This document shows positions 46,369 through 58,593 of a stretch of 64,000 nt of DNA, piece after piece. A model generated the notes under the pieces. The model did not search any database. It was not told the DNA's origin and saw nothing but the letters and a program-made list of their open reading frames with translations. The stretch is from assembly GCA_019321725.1 (NCBI GenBank), contig CM033105.1, positions 14,893,632-14,957,631 of the forward strand, given 5' to 3'. Within the stretch, counting starts at the first letter, position 1; the number at the start of each line of letters is the position of its first letter. Source of the stretch: Paulownia fortunei (taxonomy: Eukaryota; Streptophyta; Magnoliopsida; Lamiales; Paulowniaceae). The position numbers and the translations under genes are program-made.

Positions 46369-46736
46369 TAGAGATGATAACGAGGCGGGTTCAAACTCAG
46401 ACTAATTCCGAACTAGCCCCATATGGGGTGGATTTTTTAAGTTATATATGGGTTCGGGGTGAGTCTTAGTTTTTTTATTTTCACTCCGAACCCACTCTGT
46501 TTAATTTTTTTAATATATTATATTATATGATATTAGTTTTTAAAAAATATATTTTTTATAAAGTTTTAGTGGAACTATTTTTTAAAAATATATTTTTTAA
46601 TATGTTTAAAATAATAAAATGGTCTAACGGATCTAAAGGGTCCAATCCCCTGGGTTTGCATTACAGGTGGATCCGAGTCCTTAATATTAACGAACGAGTC
46701 TTGAGTTTTAATAAATTTACCACATTATCATCCCTA
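46369..46736. mobile_element. hAT-like non-autonomous element 1
   Basis: Left end TAGAGATGATAACG and right end CGTTATCATCCCTA-type (CATTATCATCCCTA at 46723-46736) form a 12-bp terminal inverted repeat with 11 matches. It resembles the TAGGGATGAAA end of Ac/Ds. Flanking octamers GTTGTGAA and ATTGTGGA match at 6 of 8 positions, as expected of an aged 8-bp hAT target duplication. Length 368 bp. Confidence 0.65.
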
Positions 46737-47168
46737 ATTGTGGAAATTAGAAGTGAGAAGATCCATGCTATTTTATGAAGAACTACAAGATGCTTTGCAC
46801 TTTTAGAAATATATGTAAAGGTATTTTTGAGTTTGTATTTTGAACCCTCATATCCTGTATGTCATAATGTTTTTAATCCTAAGACCACAGTCGTGAAGGG
46901 CAAAACAATCATTTACCATTGGGAAAAAAATTATCTTCCCTCCCTCACTTGTATTACGCACCTAAAAATGATCCAAGAGACTAAAGAACACTAAAAAGTG
47001 CACTTAATTTGCCCAAGGAAGACAGCCAATAATATTTTTTGGTTTGGAAAATATATGCACCTTGAGGGCGAAAAGTTGAAAAATAAGGAAAGCAAAAATA
47101 AATTGCACACAATATACTACAACATATATAACCTCATATTCAAATATGAATTGTCTAACTTCGAAAAT

Positions 47169-47506
47169 TAGGAATGACAATGGGTGAGTCCAAAATCGGA
47201 CCCGCTCTAGACCCATCTCATTCAGGACCCGCCCTGTTCCGAACCCACCTATTTAATTTTTTTATTAATTTTTTATTTTAATATATATGTATTTATATAA
47301 TATTATATTTTAAACAATACATTTCTTAAAAAAAATTAGTAGTGTTATTTTTAAAATATATATTTTTTAATATTTTAAAATTATAAATCGAATCTAACTG
47401 GTCTAACCTGGATCCGGTGGATCGAAACGGGGCGAATCTCAAATCCTTAAAAATCTTGAAAAGGCAAATCTCGAGTTTTGATAAATCAACCCCATTATCA
47501 TCCCTA
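47169..47506. mobile_element. hAT-like non-autonomous element 2
   Basis: Ends TAGGAATGACAATGGG and CCCATTATCATCCCTA. Interior matches element 1 in the same orientation (ATCTAACTGGTCTAACCTGGATCCG, CGAGTTTTGATAAATCAACC vs TTGAGTTTTAATAAATTTACC). No convincing target duplication. A DNA-transposon derivative of the same family, 338 bp. Confidence 0.65.
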
Positions 47507-48140
47507 TTATTTAAAACGAACTTTAAATACTCTGTTTGACAAGGAAAAGGAAAATGTACAACAAAAGGCTCAAAGAAGTTTCCATTGTTTAGGGAAAGTA
47601 ATGAGGAAAATAATGCAGACAGGAGACGTGATGACAATGTTGTGGCCGGAGAGGAGTAAATAGTCGTTTTATCAGGCTTTTATTTTGTTTTTCTCACCTT
47701 ATTGTGAAGAAAATAAGTTTCCTGAAATATATAATATTTTTTCTTTATGTTTTTTTTCGTTAGTATTTTTCTTCGTAATCAAATAATCCAAAAAATATTT
47801 CCTTAGCACTTTTTTCCCTTTTCATCGTCAAAATTCTCGCACAAACAACTGTAAGAGATTAGAGTAAAAATTGAAGAGAATTCGTCTAACCAAAACTAAG
47901 CAGACACGACATTAGTGCTATTATGTTGAGTTGGAGTTGAGTCGAGCCAAAGCTATAAAACAATGGTCCCCCGTCCCTCCCTCTTTTTAGTTCTCCATTA
48001 ACTTTTGTTATAAATTACACACATGGGCTATCATGGCCCGTATTACCTGTGTCCAAACATTTGGAGATAGCCAGCCAGACAGGTTTTTCAGTCACTTGAG
48101 AAAGTGAGAAAGATGAAATAGTAGACTGATATTTAAAAAC
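47507..48140. other. no recognisable gene
   Basis: AT-rich sequence with T-runs. A slightly GC-richer patch at 47940-48080 (CCCCCGTCCCTCCC, CATGGGCTATCATGGCCC) has no ORF or RNA gene that I recognise. Confidence 0.4.
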
Positions 48141-49147
48141 GGTCAAATCACTCAATTAGTCTTTCATGACTGTTTTCATCTTATGTTTCTCAAATATCAT
48201 TTTTTAGCCCCTTATTCCTATAAATTATTGTATTAATGTCTCTACCTCACGACTCCCTTACTAATTGATTGAATCTTTTTGAAATTGGATTGAATATTCC
48301 ATTACGAAGGGATGTTTTATTTTAAAAATAAAAAATAATAAATTTATTTATAAGGTAATCACATTTTTGTTTCTAAGTTCACAAAAATTTAAAAAATTTA
48401 CATTTCGAATGAAGTAATTTAATAATAATGTCTAGAAATTAAATATAAAACTAAAAACTACTAAATAGTGAGTATTTTTTTGCAATTTTTGGTGAGTGAT
48501 TCTTTTAGACAATTCAACAATAAATTCAAATAGTAATAATTACTAAAAAACTAAATAATTTTTTATATTTGAAAAAATTCATAGAAATAATTTTCAATCC
48601 TGAAAAAAAAATTAATCAAATTTTATTCCATCAAACTCAATCATTATTTTTTTTTAATAAAACCGCTAAAATTTTTAATATTTGGAACATAAGAATAAGA
48701 ACCTATAGAATCATCAACATGTTATATTTAGTTTTTACATGGTGCTTTCTCGAATTATAAATAAAAATCTTAACAAGTCGTAGTTTTGAAATTTTTGTGA
48801 ACTTAACAACAACACACTAAAAAAGAAGTTTATATTAGCTTAATATACATTTATTATTAAGTTACTTTTATTTGGATCATATAAAATTTTTGAATTTTTG
48901 TGAGCTTAAAAACATGTTGATTACCTTAAAAATAAATTTATCAATTTGCATTTCTGAAATAAAACATGCCTTGATAATTGAATAACCCATCTAATTTGAA
49001 AAGATTCCATCAATTACTAATGAAATTATGTGGTTAAAGACATTAATGAAATGAATTATAGAGATAAATGACTAAAATAAGATACTTAAGAGATGGAGGA
49101 AAATGAATTGGAAAATAAAGGTAAGGAACTAAAAGAGTAATTTACCC
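48141..49147. mobile_element. Mutator-like foldback element (MITE with ~285-bp inverted arms)
   Basis: The left arm from 48141 (GGTCAAATCACTCAATTAGTC) and the reverse complement of the right arm from 49147 (GGGTAAATTACTCTTTTAGTTC) stay alignable for about 285 bases: CATTAATGTCTTTA/GTATTAATGTCTCTA, TAATTGATGGAATCTTTT/TAATTGATTGAATCTTTT, TAAATTTATTTWTAAGGTAATCA and AGCTCACAAAAATT/AGTTCACAAAAATT. Nonamers TTTAAAAAC (left) and TTTAAAGAA (right) match at 7 of 9, consistent with a 9-bp Mutator target duplication. The middle has no transposase. Confidence 0.7.
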
Positions 49148-49432
49148 TTTAAAGAAAAGGATAACGTGGCGTTGCGAGCTTACCACCCAATAATTTTTCA
49201 AGCCTTTGCATTCTTATTTGAAAAAGAAATAAACAATGAATTTTAGATTTGTACATAATTGCTGTATGAGAATATATTTAGTGATATCTAATCAGAAAAA
49301 CAAATTCAATAATAAGTTTACAGCCTAATGAGAGATGGGTCTATATTGGTGTTTGCCAGTTAACTCAGACAAGAACCCACTAACTTCTATCCTATGAATT
49401 TTATATACCTTTATACGCCTCAGCGTGTAATG

Positions 49433-49437
<5 letters not shown>

Positions 49438-49501
<64 letters not shown>

Positions 49502-49508
49502 GCACACA
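49438..49508. repeat. compound microsatellite (CT)n(CA)n
   Basis: About 20 CT units run into about 11 CA units, ending in CGCACACACTC. Confidence 0.98.
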
Positions 49509-49509
49509 C

Positions 49510-50319
49510 TCAAGGGATAGACAGAGACATGTACTGAATTTCAATTCAAAAGAGAAAGCTTTACGTGCATATTATATTTATGGGACATTAGTTGCAATCC
49601 ATTTGAATGCTAATCAAATGAAATTGAGTTATTATTTTACATGATGCTATTAATATTTAATTTTATGTGTGACTTATAAATTTAGACAGCACAAACTTTT
49701 CTACATATAAAATTATTTGATTGGTCATGATATGTGGAGGTCCACTAGATTAACTTCAACACACTCGTCAAAATTATGTTCCTAATAAACATAGGACCCA
49801 ATAAATTAAATTTAAAAGATTCACTGATTATTATACAAGTTGGAATATAATATTTAAATTAAGGTCAATAAAACTCTAAGCTCTAAGCCAGTGAAGACTC
49901 AATGCCTATAAATTAGTTCTCATAATTAAAAGTACGTAATTTATTAAATAATTATTAGCTGTCAAGTTTTTTTATTTACATCTTGTTTCGGATCTAACTC
50001 AGAGTGTTGGAGGGTATTCGTCGATCAAATCTCCGACTCCTATAATAATGATTTATAACGCAAATAATGACCCATTCAATAACCCGAATCCAATAAAAAT
50101 ATTATTAAACGTACTAATACCACATTAGTTTTGTACATGAAAACTTTTATTATATCTACTTACTAATTAAGTGGATCTAACCATTAAATGTATATATTAT
50201 AATATCATAAAATAAAATAATAATGTGATTATGTATAATCCAATAACATATAATTCTATCTGGTAATAGCATAGAATTAGCCATTGTACACGTACATATA
50301 TATGTAATATAGTCATGCA
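49510..50319. other. no recognisable gene
   Basis: AT-rich, unique-looking sequence with no ORF of note. Confidence 0.4.
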
Positions 50320-50366
50320 CTATATATATATATATGTATGTTATATATATATATATATATGTATGT

Positions 50367-50403
<37 letters not shown>

Positions 50404-50444
50404 TCAAGTGTATATATATATATGTATGTATGTATGTTCAAGTG

Positions 50445-50520
<76 letters not shown>
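50320..50520. repeat. compound microsatellite (AT)n(TG)n(AT)n(GA)n
   Basis: About 200 bases alternate AT, GTAT, TG and finally (GA)n. A GTTCAAGTG followed by (TA)n unit occurs twice (50402 and 50437). The open frames through it, on both strands, encode only repeats of Tyr-Ile or Ser-Leu. Confidence 0.98.
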
Positions 50521-50521
<1 letters not shown>

Positions 50522-52010
50522 TGACTTAGGAGTGTATGTAGGAAGGTGCATCGTAGAGATAAAAGGGTGTCCGCCACAAGCATACGACAGAGAGACCTGA
50601 GTCCGGGGAAAACGGGGTGTATGCGTGTCATCTTTCACACTGTGGGTCACACTCACATGCCACCCCATGTGGATCCTATGTTTTCCTTTCATTTCTTATG
50701 TGCTTGTATATGTAGTGGATTCTCACAGATGGGTTTGAAATCACTTTTAATATAGGGTGATGATTATGAAGTAATAATAGATTTTAGTAGAATTAATTTT
50801 TAAAAAATATTGTGTTATGATTCTAATTGTAAAATATAAGACTTGAATCCTATATCGATATTATGGAATATTCATTTTGGGTTTATGTAGCTTTGATTTT
50901 TCACACTTTATTAGCTAGCTTCAAAGATAAGTTCTCACAAGGTCATATCAAATTGTTTTAATGGAACTATGATAGGTTAAAAATTGTCAAAGATTTTATA
51001 ACTTTTGCATAACATTGATTACTAAATAATTTTAAATAAGAATAAATCATTAAATTTCTTTGAATTATACTCATAGTCGCAAATACCTTCCTAAATTAAT
51101 GAACGTAACATTTACCTTCCTAAATTAAATGAGGTATATATTCTCTTAACTATAACCATGATCGCAAATATCCCCCAACTAACTAATATAATACTTATCA
51201 CCCTTGAATTAAATATTTGAACAAAAGTACCCTTATTACTTACGAATTTATATAGTTTCTAAAATACTGTGAGCATTTTTTTTACCATAAATTCAACTTT
51301 AATTTTTTTATTTTAGTTATAATACAGGAAAAGTAATTATTAACTTAAATAATTCAAATTTTAAAAGTAAAATAATAAATAAGAGTAATAAACATACACA
51401 AAAAATGTTAAACATAAGAAACTTATTTTAATTATTTGAATTCAGAACAAACTTATTAAATATTTAATCTAAATAAGTTTTGGAGTCTTTTAAATAAAGA
51501 ATAAATTTATTACCATAAATAGTTTATATATATAGTGTTTATAAAGATTATATATTTACTTAGATAAGGTGCCAAGGTCAAAACTAAGTTTAGTCGGATT
51601 CTCTCCTAGATGAACCATTTAGCTATGAATTGGTGACACAATTAGCCAACATTTCGGCACGCATCTGCATGAAAATCAACCCTTAAAAATATTTTTAAAT
51701 TAAACATTTTCGTAAATTAGGAAAGTCAAAACGAGATTATGAGAAAATCAAAAGCCGAGTCAAAAGGACTTCTGCTGGGTGGCCTAATTCATATGTGACC
51801 AAAGTAATTAAATCAAGTAATATCCATTGATAAAATAGTGATTAACAAGTGCATCCACCCAAAGTCAATAGTGCCATTGATAACTACTGAAATTAAAAGA
51901 TCTATTTATAATTTTTGAGAGAAAGAATAAGTCTATACCAAGTAACTAATCTATTGAAAATAGTATAAACAATTATTGCAAAAGGAGAATTGATTTACAA
52001 ACCTAACACT
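50521..52010. other. GC-richer island 50521-50700, then AT-rich DNA with no gene
   Basis: Bases 50521-50700 are clearly GC-richer than the surroundings (GGGTGTCCGCCACAAGC, GAGTCCGGGGAAAACGGGG) and have partially self-complementary words (GGTGTATGCGTGT and ACACTCACATGCCACC). No tRNA, snoRNA or miRNA signature was recognised. At 51070-51200 two related segments (TCATAGTCGCAAATACC and CCATGATCGCAAATATC) suggest an old MITE. Confidence 0.4.
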
Positions 52011-52014
52011 AACA

Positions 52015-53570
52015 ACACGTTTAGTACAGGGATTGCTCACTTTAGGAATTGTCAGACTTGGTAGAATGAGATTTGGTCTGGTATTTTCCATTCTATTATC
52101 AGCTACGTATGTAGATTAAACTGGAATGGAATAATCTTTTCCATTTTTTGTTTAATTCACTTAATTAAATAGTTAATTTGGACTAAGATTTTGCTTTTCA
52201 TGACAATTACACGTTATTTATCCAAACAACTATTACATTTAAAAATAAAACTATATCCATATTTATAGTTATAGTTATATATACACGTTTTGTTTATGTA
52301 CAGATATATTTATTGTCAAACTCGTATTATGTGAATATATATTGTTGGGTTATGTGATCAAAGACAATTGCTCTTATGATAGTACACAATTGAAATGTAC
52401 CGCTAGAGTCGTTATACATTTAAAAAATTTGAGTGCACCACCACTAACAACCATAGCTTTTCGCAGAATGGTAAGTGTCAATCGAAACAAAACACTTGAC
52501 CCTTATGTGGTTGAAAATTTTGAATTGTACCTTTGTTAGCATCTATAACTTTTGGAATAGCGACAAACGCTCGTCCTATATAATATATACATATATTTGT
52601 GCATGTATCTACACATAGACATTCAAACACACATACACACACACACATATATATATATACAATAAAATACATATACATAGATCATATATATTACTATATA
52701 CGTGTGTGTACAATAAAGAAAAATATAAGTTAATAAATATATTTTGTTATATATAAATAAATGCATAAGATATAAGTATATATATGATATTGTAGACATA
52801 TAATAAATATATTATATATTGTTTGTATATCTACATATATTATTGTATAGTTATTATAGAAAGTATATATAAAGGTTATATATTGACATACTCAATTCCA
52901 AAATGAAGTAATTTGACTTGATACAAAATTTTAGATGACAGTTGAAAGAAAGAGGAACATTTAAGTATTTTTACAATTTTGCTCTTAGTGGTATCACATC
53001 GCTGCTTTAATTGAGAAGATATTTTTGAGAATTTTTTTTAAATAAAATCTTATATCAAAACATCCAAAAAAAATGTAAAAATTAAAATTTAGGACAAATT
53101 AATCATGTATACATGTATGTATATATAAGTTAACAATTTTTTCCTTAGTGGTGATATTTTTTAGGAATAAGTTTTTATTTTAAAAAATAAAATTTTATTT
53201 CAGAACGTACCAAAAAAAAAAAATATAAGTTAAAAATTTGGGACAAAAAGAGTGTACTTGTGTATGTGTGTGTGTATATACACACACACACATATTAGCC
53301 TGTAGCCGTGTATGCATAGCCACAAACACATAAGCATAATCTATATATATATATATATATATAGTTATTTTTAGCTGATGAAAATCAAATTAAAGATTTT
53401 GATAGAGATTTTGGGAGTCGGAATGTAACTTTCATTTTTATTTATAATTTCCAATTAATCCTCACAAATGGAAATAGCTATTCCGCATTGTAGAATGAGG
53501 ATTGAGTTTTCCCATTTCTAATTGACTCTTCAATCCACTTCCATTACTCTTATCAAACCAGAAGTGCAAA
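52015..53570. repeat. possible MITE-like segment with embedded microsatellites
   Basis: CACGTTTAGTACAGGG (52017) and the reverse complement of TTATCAAACCAGAAGTGC (53551-53568) both resemble the CGTTTGGTAYGG ends of common plant miniature elements. A related CACGTTTGGCATGGAATG begins at 53858. Inside are (CA)n(TA)n tracts (52618-52660), a near-palindromic TG/TA/CA repeat at 53262-53293 and (TA)n at 53341-53362. Confidence 0.3.
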
Positions 53571-54212
53571 TAAAAAAGTGGAAAAAAAAAATCCATTTTC
53601 ATTCCTAAATTTTATTAAATATTTTTGTTTAATTTAGAAAGATAATTTTATCAAAAGTAAATATTAATTCATCATTTGAAGGAGGAGGGAATGACTAAAT
53701 TCATACTTTTAAAAATGATGATTCCTTTGAACGTGAATATTTTTAACACTAAATTATACCAATCATATATTTAGAAATGAATTTGGCAATGTCAATTCCA
53801 TTCTCACTCCATTTCTACATTTCAATCATGCCATAATTTTTTTTCATACTCTCACGACACGTTTGGCATGGAATGTGGATTTTAGAAAAAAAATATATCA
53901 TACTTTTTTAATCTCACTTCTTATTTGGTAAGACTAAGAAAAGTGGGATGAATAGGTCAAGAATTGATTATCCGGCTAAAAGTGGAAAAAATCATTCCTC
54001 ATTCAACAATGAGAAATTATTATTCATGTTTAAATGGAATTTAACGGGAATCATAACTAAAAAGGAAACTTCCCTACTTACCATTAAAATCTCTCCAAAA
54101 TATTTAATTTTGGATACACACATAAATACACATACCTAAGTAAATATTGTGTGAGTGTATATAAAAAATATTTTTTTAAATATTATGCATATTGTTGTTA
54201 ATATAAAACAAA
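53571..54212. other. no recognisable gene
   Basis: AT-rich DNA with a second CGTTTGGCATGG-type end near 53858. Nothing coding. Confidence 0.35.
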
Positions 54213-54935
54213 TGTTCTTAAAATCGGATCGGATCGGCCAGTTAGACCAGTCCAACCGTAAATTGGTGGTCTGTATTCGTTTGGATGCAAAAAAATCAAA
54301 AATTCGATAAAAAAATCGGTTAAAATCCTTTTTTTTTTATATATTTTTAGGATATCTTAAATTAGGTATTTGGTTATATTGGTGTAGTTGTTTAGATTTT
54401 AGGGATTTGTTAAATATATTTTTTAGTTGATTATTTATCTTTTTTACCTTATAAATAATAATTAGTCAATTGTATTACTATTTTATATAATATAATAAAA
54501 ATATAGTTAAAATTAGATCGGTCAAACAGACAATTGAATCGATCAATCGACCAATCCAACTATAAATTAGTGGTCGGACCGGTCCGTTTGGATGAAAAAA
54601 TAAAAAATTTGATCAAAAAATCAGTTAAAATTCATTTTTTTAATTTTTTTATTTTTAGGATCTTAAACTAGGTAATATATATGTAGTTATTTGGATTTTA
54701 GGCTTTGTTATTAATTGATTATTTATCTTTTTTACCTTGTAAATAACAATTAGTCAATTGTATTGCCATTTTATATAGTATAATAAAAATATAATTAAAA
54801 TTAGATCGATCAAATTGACGATTGAACCGGTCAAATCGATTAAATAGTGACTGACAGTATGGTCATCGCTCTGACCAATTGAGCGATGAACCAGCATAAT
54901 GATTAATTTGGTCACCAATTCGATTATAAAAATAT
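54213..54935. repeat. ~290-bp tandem repeat with ACCGGTC-type words, 2.4 units
   Basis: Unit 1 (about 54213-54508) and unit 2 (about 54509-54796) share ATCGGATCGG/TAGATCGGTC, AAATTRGTGGTC, CGTTTGGATG, TTTTTAGGAT and GATTATTTATCTTTTTTACCTT blocks, then a third partial unit (GATCGATCAAATTGACGATTGAACCGGTC) runs to about 54935. The period ranges from about 288 to 308 along the unit. Confidence 0.75.
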
Positions 54936-57900
54936 TGTACAAAACAATAAATATTATAATGTAAAATATATTTTACTGTGTTATAAATATTAATATATCT
55001 GTAACATAGTTTTTATTTCTATATATTAATTAAATATAAAAATAATTATATGTTATAGAATATTTATTTATTTAATATCAATACTTATATTAATGCATAT
55101 ATATCATACACATATATTTAATAATAGTTTATGTATAACGAATCATATAAAGAATTATATATGTAAATATATATGTGTGTGTATTCACGTGTGTGTGTAT
55201 ATAATTTTAAATACATATATAAGTATCATGAGTATGTTTCAATTAGCATACCTTTACTGACAAAAATATAATTTTAAATATGCATTTATGTACGAATTGC
55301 ATATATAAATATATTTTAGTATAATAATCTTTTAGTATGTGTAGATGTGAGTGTATATTAAAATAATTTAATATTTAGTATACATATATAATAATGTGTA
55401 AATACATATTTGGTGTATTTGTAAATAGTTAAAGTAATCATTATAATATTAGCAATACATGCAGATTTAATTTTGTCTATATATTAGAGTTGTTATAGTT
55501 GTTTAGTACAAAAAGATACAATATAAAATAACAAGTAAGATTTTATTCCTGCTCAACAATGTGCTTAAGTGTACCAAATTTCATTGATCCTTAAATAGGC
55601 AAATAGCAAACATATAGTTAAATAGATGTACGAGTTCAATGTGAATGCAGATAGCCGGATAATTTGGCATTCATACATGTACGGTATTATATGTGAGTAG
55701 GTATTGGATGCATAAACCACCTTTAAAGTATGTGATATGATATAGTTCATATTTGAGAATATTCTTACAATAAAAATTTATTTAGAAAATAAATTTTTTA
55801 TTAAGTGTTTTTTTTAGAAGTTATTTTTCATTATTAATTTGGTGAAACTCATTTTAGAAAAGTGTTTTAAAACTAAAAGTTCATTTTTCACATGTAATTA
55901 TATTTGGTAAGCTAGTTGAAAAGCGCATTTTAAACATGTATTTAACAATATTGTCCCTATTTATATTAAAAATTTATTTTGCGGTATTTGAATTCTCAAA
56001 TAGCTACATACTTTTTTTAACAATATTTTAATAAAATATAATGTTATATTTTTCGTCAATTATTAATTTGATATTTTTTTGTAGAGCTGTTAAAAAAAAA
56101 TCATAAATCAAATTAAAGAAAAAAAGTACTAATTTATAGTTTCATTTTCTCTTCCAAGATTGTCACTTCAATTTTTCAAGTAATTAAAATCAACAACTAT
56201 TTTAATATCATTCTTTCAAAAATATAATATTGATGTTAAAAGTAGAGTAAATGAATTTGAGAAATCTAACTGAAAAAGAAGAATACATAACATGTTGTAA
56301 AAAAAATTCAAAAAAGCAAAAATACAAATAATATCAAATTAAAAAAAAATACCGCTCATAAAAAAAAAATAGAGCATGAAATACATATTGTATAATAAAA
56401 TGAGTTTGTAATTTTATTAAACTGAAAATAATCTCAATTTCAATTAATTGATGATATTTTTAAACTAATAAAGGTATACACTCAAGAAAAAAGAAGTTGA
56501 ACAATGAAAAACTTTTGATCCATACTTATGTAAAATTTTAAAATGATGAACATAGTTCTAAAGAGCTTTCAATGTAAAAAGTTATTCGAGTGAGGTTAAT
56601 ATGAGTAATTTAGATAGAAAGAGAGGGGATAAAATAGGACAAATTATATTATAGATTCAAATTCTATTTGAAACCTAATTATTTTATAAATTTATTTTAA
56701 GGTATTAAAACAATGTTATGCTTTATAAATCTTAATAATTCATAAAGATCAAACTTATTATTATAGAATTACCTCAACCTAATGTCGTGATTATGACCAT
56801 GTTTGAAATCACTTTTCAAGTTCACTTTTAAATATAAAAATTTATTTAAATTTTTTTTAAGTGTTTGGTGGTTTATATTAGATGAATTTTTAGAATAAGT
56901 CACATCTCAAAAAGTTCATTTTAAAGAAGTGAGAATAGGCTTCTCAAAATTCATTTTCTACACTTTTATTTGAAAGTTACAAACTTAGAATTAGTTATTG
57001 ATTATGATACATATTTTTATAAAATTTGTATTAAATAAATCAACTAAAAAGTATGAAAACTTTTATTTAAGTTTACAAAGTATATATGAGAAATACATCG
57101 GTTATGTGAATAATAGATAAATATTTTATTTTTTTTGAAATAAAATACTTGTTAATTATTCAGACACTCAATATACATTACATTGGATGTAATATGAATA
57201 TTATCATACTTATTTTACTAACATATGACCATTTATTGTGTATAACTACGCCATGTAATACTTTGTTTAATTTAAGCTTATATTTTTTTGTTGGGGTTTA
57301 TAACATAGGCCTCATTCTTTATAATGAATTTTTTTTCTTCAAATTACCATCTCATTAAAGTAATGTAATGTGATAATTTTTTTTTTTCAAACACTATTTT
57401 TTAGAGTGATAGTAGGAAGATACACAATACTTTCACATTACAAATCTAATCTGAAATAATAATTTTTTTGAGTGAATCAATTAATTACATCCTTCAACAA
57501 AGATATCAATATTAACTAGTGCAGTACAATTATCAATAACTTCTTACAAGAATAACAAAATATCAGTGCTCAAATCAGTACTAAATAAGATAAATTCATA
57601 TATTAACATATTTAATTGGATTCGAATCCAAACTTCATATTTATTGAGTTTTGAAATCCACACCTTAGAAGAGTATAAATACTAAAAGTGTGTGATAAAT
57701 TCATCATGACTATAGTATATAAACATAGAGTATCACTAGATATGGATTAACGAGCAAATGAAGTCCACAACACGTGAAAAGTATGACTGAATTACCATCT
57801 TTTATGGTCAAGAATAACTCATATCAATGTACTAAAGTTAGCACTAAAAATGGCCTCACTGTGCAGTATGGTGGTTAATACAATTTAATTATCGAATCAC

Positions 57901-58260
57901 ATCAATTGATACTCAAATGGACTTCTATATTTATTGGAAACTCTTATGTCATGTTCAAAAACCGTTATACTAATTTTTATTTTAAAAAAAATAAAAATTT
58001 TGTTTTATGAATAGAATGACTTCACAAGAGATACTAGGTAAATTATTCTTTGAAAGTTAAATTATTACGTAAGTCCCTACGAATGGACAGATCTAATTAG
58101 GGAACCTTTTTATGTACCGCCGTTGGATCCGGTAGGCTGCATCCTAACCGCACGTATTATGATGATGCATGTACTCCAAAACTTTGCACTTGTGTTGGCT
58201 CATATCATATCATCTATACTTTTGATATATAAATAATTGGATCAAATGTAGTCAGGCTTT
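54936..58260. other. no recognisable gene; very AT-rich
   Basis: Over 3 kb with no convincing ORF. Segments at 55790-55940 and 56800-56960 have the TGTTTGGT..AAAAGTTCATTTT style of degraded miniature transposons. The last 300 bases upstream of MIR396 contain a GC-richer patch (CCGCCGTTGGATCCGGTAGGCTGC at 58118-58142) that may be promoter sequence. Confidence 0.4.
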
Positions 58261-58268
58261 TTAATACG

Positions 58269-58320
58269 CCAATATTCCTCTCGGGATTGGTGGAAAAGAC
58301 TTCCAATTCTCCTATAAATA
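58269..58320 (+). promoter_or_regulatory. core promoter of MIR396: CCAAT motif and TATA box
   Basis: CCAAT lies at 58269-58273 and TATAAATA at 58313-58320, 40 bases apart. Transcription would start about 30 bases downstream, near 58345-58355, just ahead of the CT-rich leader. This is inferred from motif spacing; no transcript data are available. Confidence 0.65.
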
Positions 58321-58356
58321 TAGCCCCCTCCTCTGCCCCTAAACCTACACTCTCAA

Positions 58357-58410
58357 CTCTCTCTCTCTCTCTCTCTCTCTCTACATACTATATATATATA
58401 TATGTATATA
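58357..58410. repeat. (CT)13 and (TA)n microsatellites in the MIR396 leader
   Basis: Thirteen CT units at 58357-58382 are followed by a TATATA tract to about 58410. CT-rich sequence just after the start site is common in plant promoters. Confidence 0.95.
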
Positions 58411-58498
58411 TATGTTTTCATTTCTTCAAGAAACCCTATTTAGGGTTGCAGCAGATGATGCTTTTGGAGGGTCTTCAGAAATGGCCCTTTTCTTATTC

Positions 58499-58519
58499 TT
58501 CCACAGCTTTCTTGAACTG
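58499..58519 (+). ncRNA. miR396a-5p: mature miR396 (5' arm)
   Basis: The 21 bases begin TTCCACAGCTTTC and end TTGAACTG, matching the deeply conserved plant miR396a. Family knowledge: it guides AGO1 to GRF (growth-regulating factor) mRNAs and so limits cell proliferation in leaves and other organs. Targets cannot be checked within this window. Confidence 0.95.
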
Positions 58520-58572
58520 CGTACTGCAGATCACTGTATTGTCCCCTACCGGAGGTGATGCAATCTTTTGCG

Positions 58573-58593
58573 GTTCAATAAAGCTGTGGGAAG
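58573..58593 (+). ncRNA. miR396a-3p: miR396 star strand (3' arm)
   Basis: The 21 bases begin GTTCAATAAAGC and end GTGGGAAG. Paired with the mature strand they leave the 2-nt 3' overhangs expected of a Dicer-like product. The sequence is that of the commonly seen conserved miR396 star. Confidence 0.9.

Noticed and set aside
50315..50692. Open frames on both strands near 50.4 kb
   Set aside because: They translate dinucleotide repeats (Tyr-Ile, Ser-Leu, Cys-Val runs) and have no coding signature.
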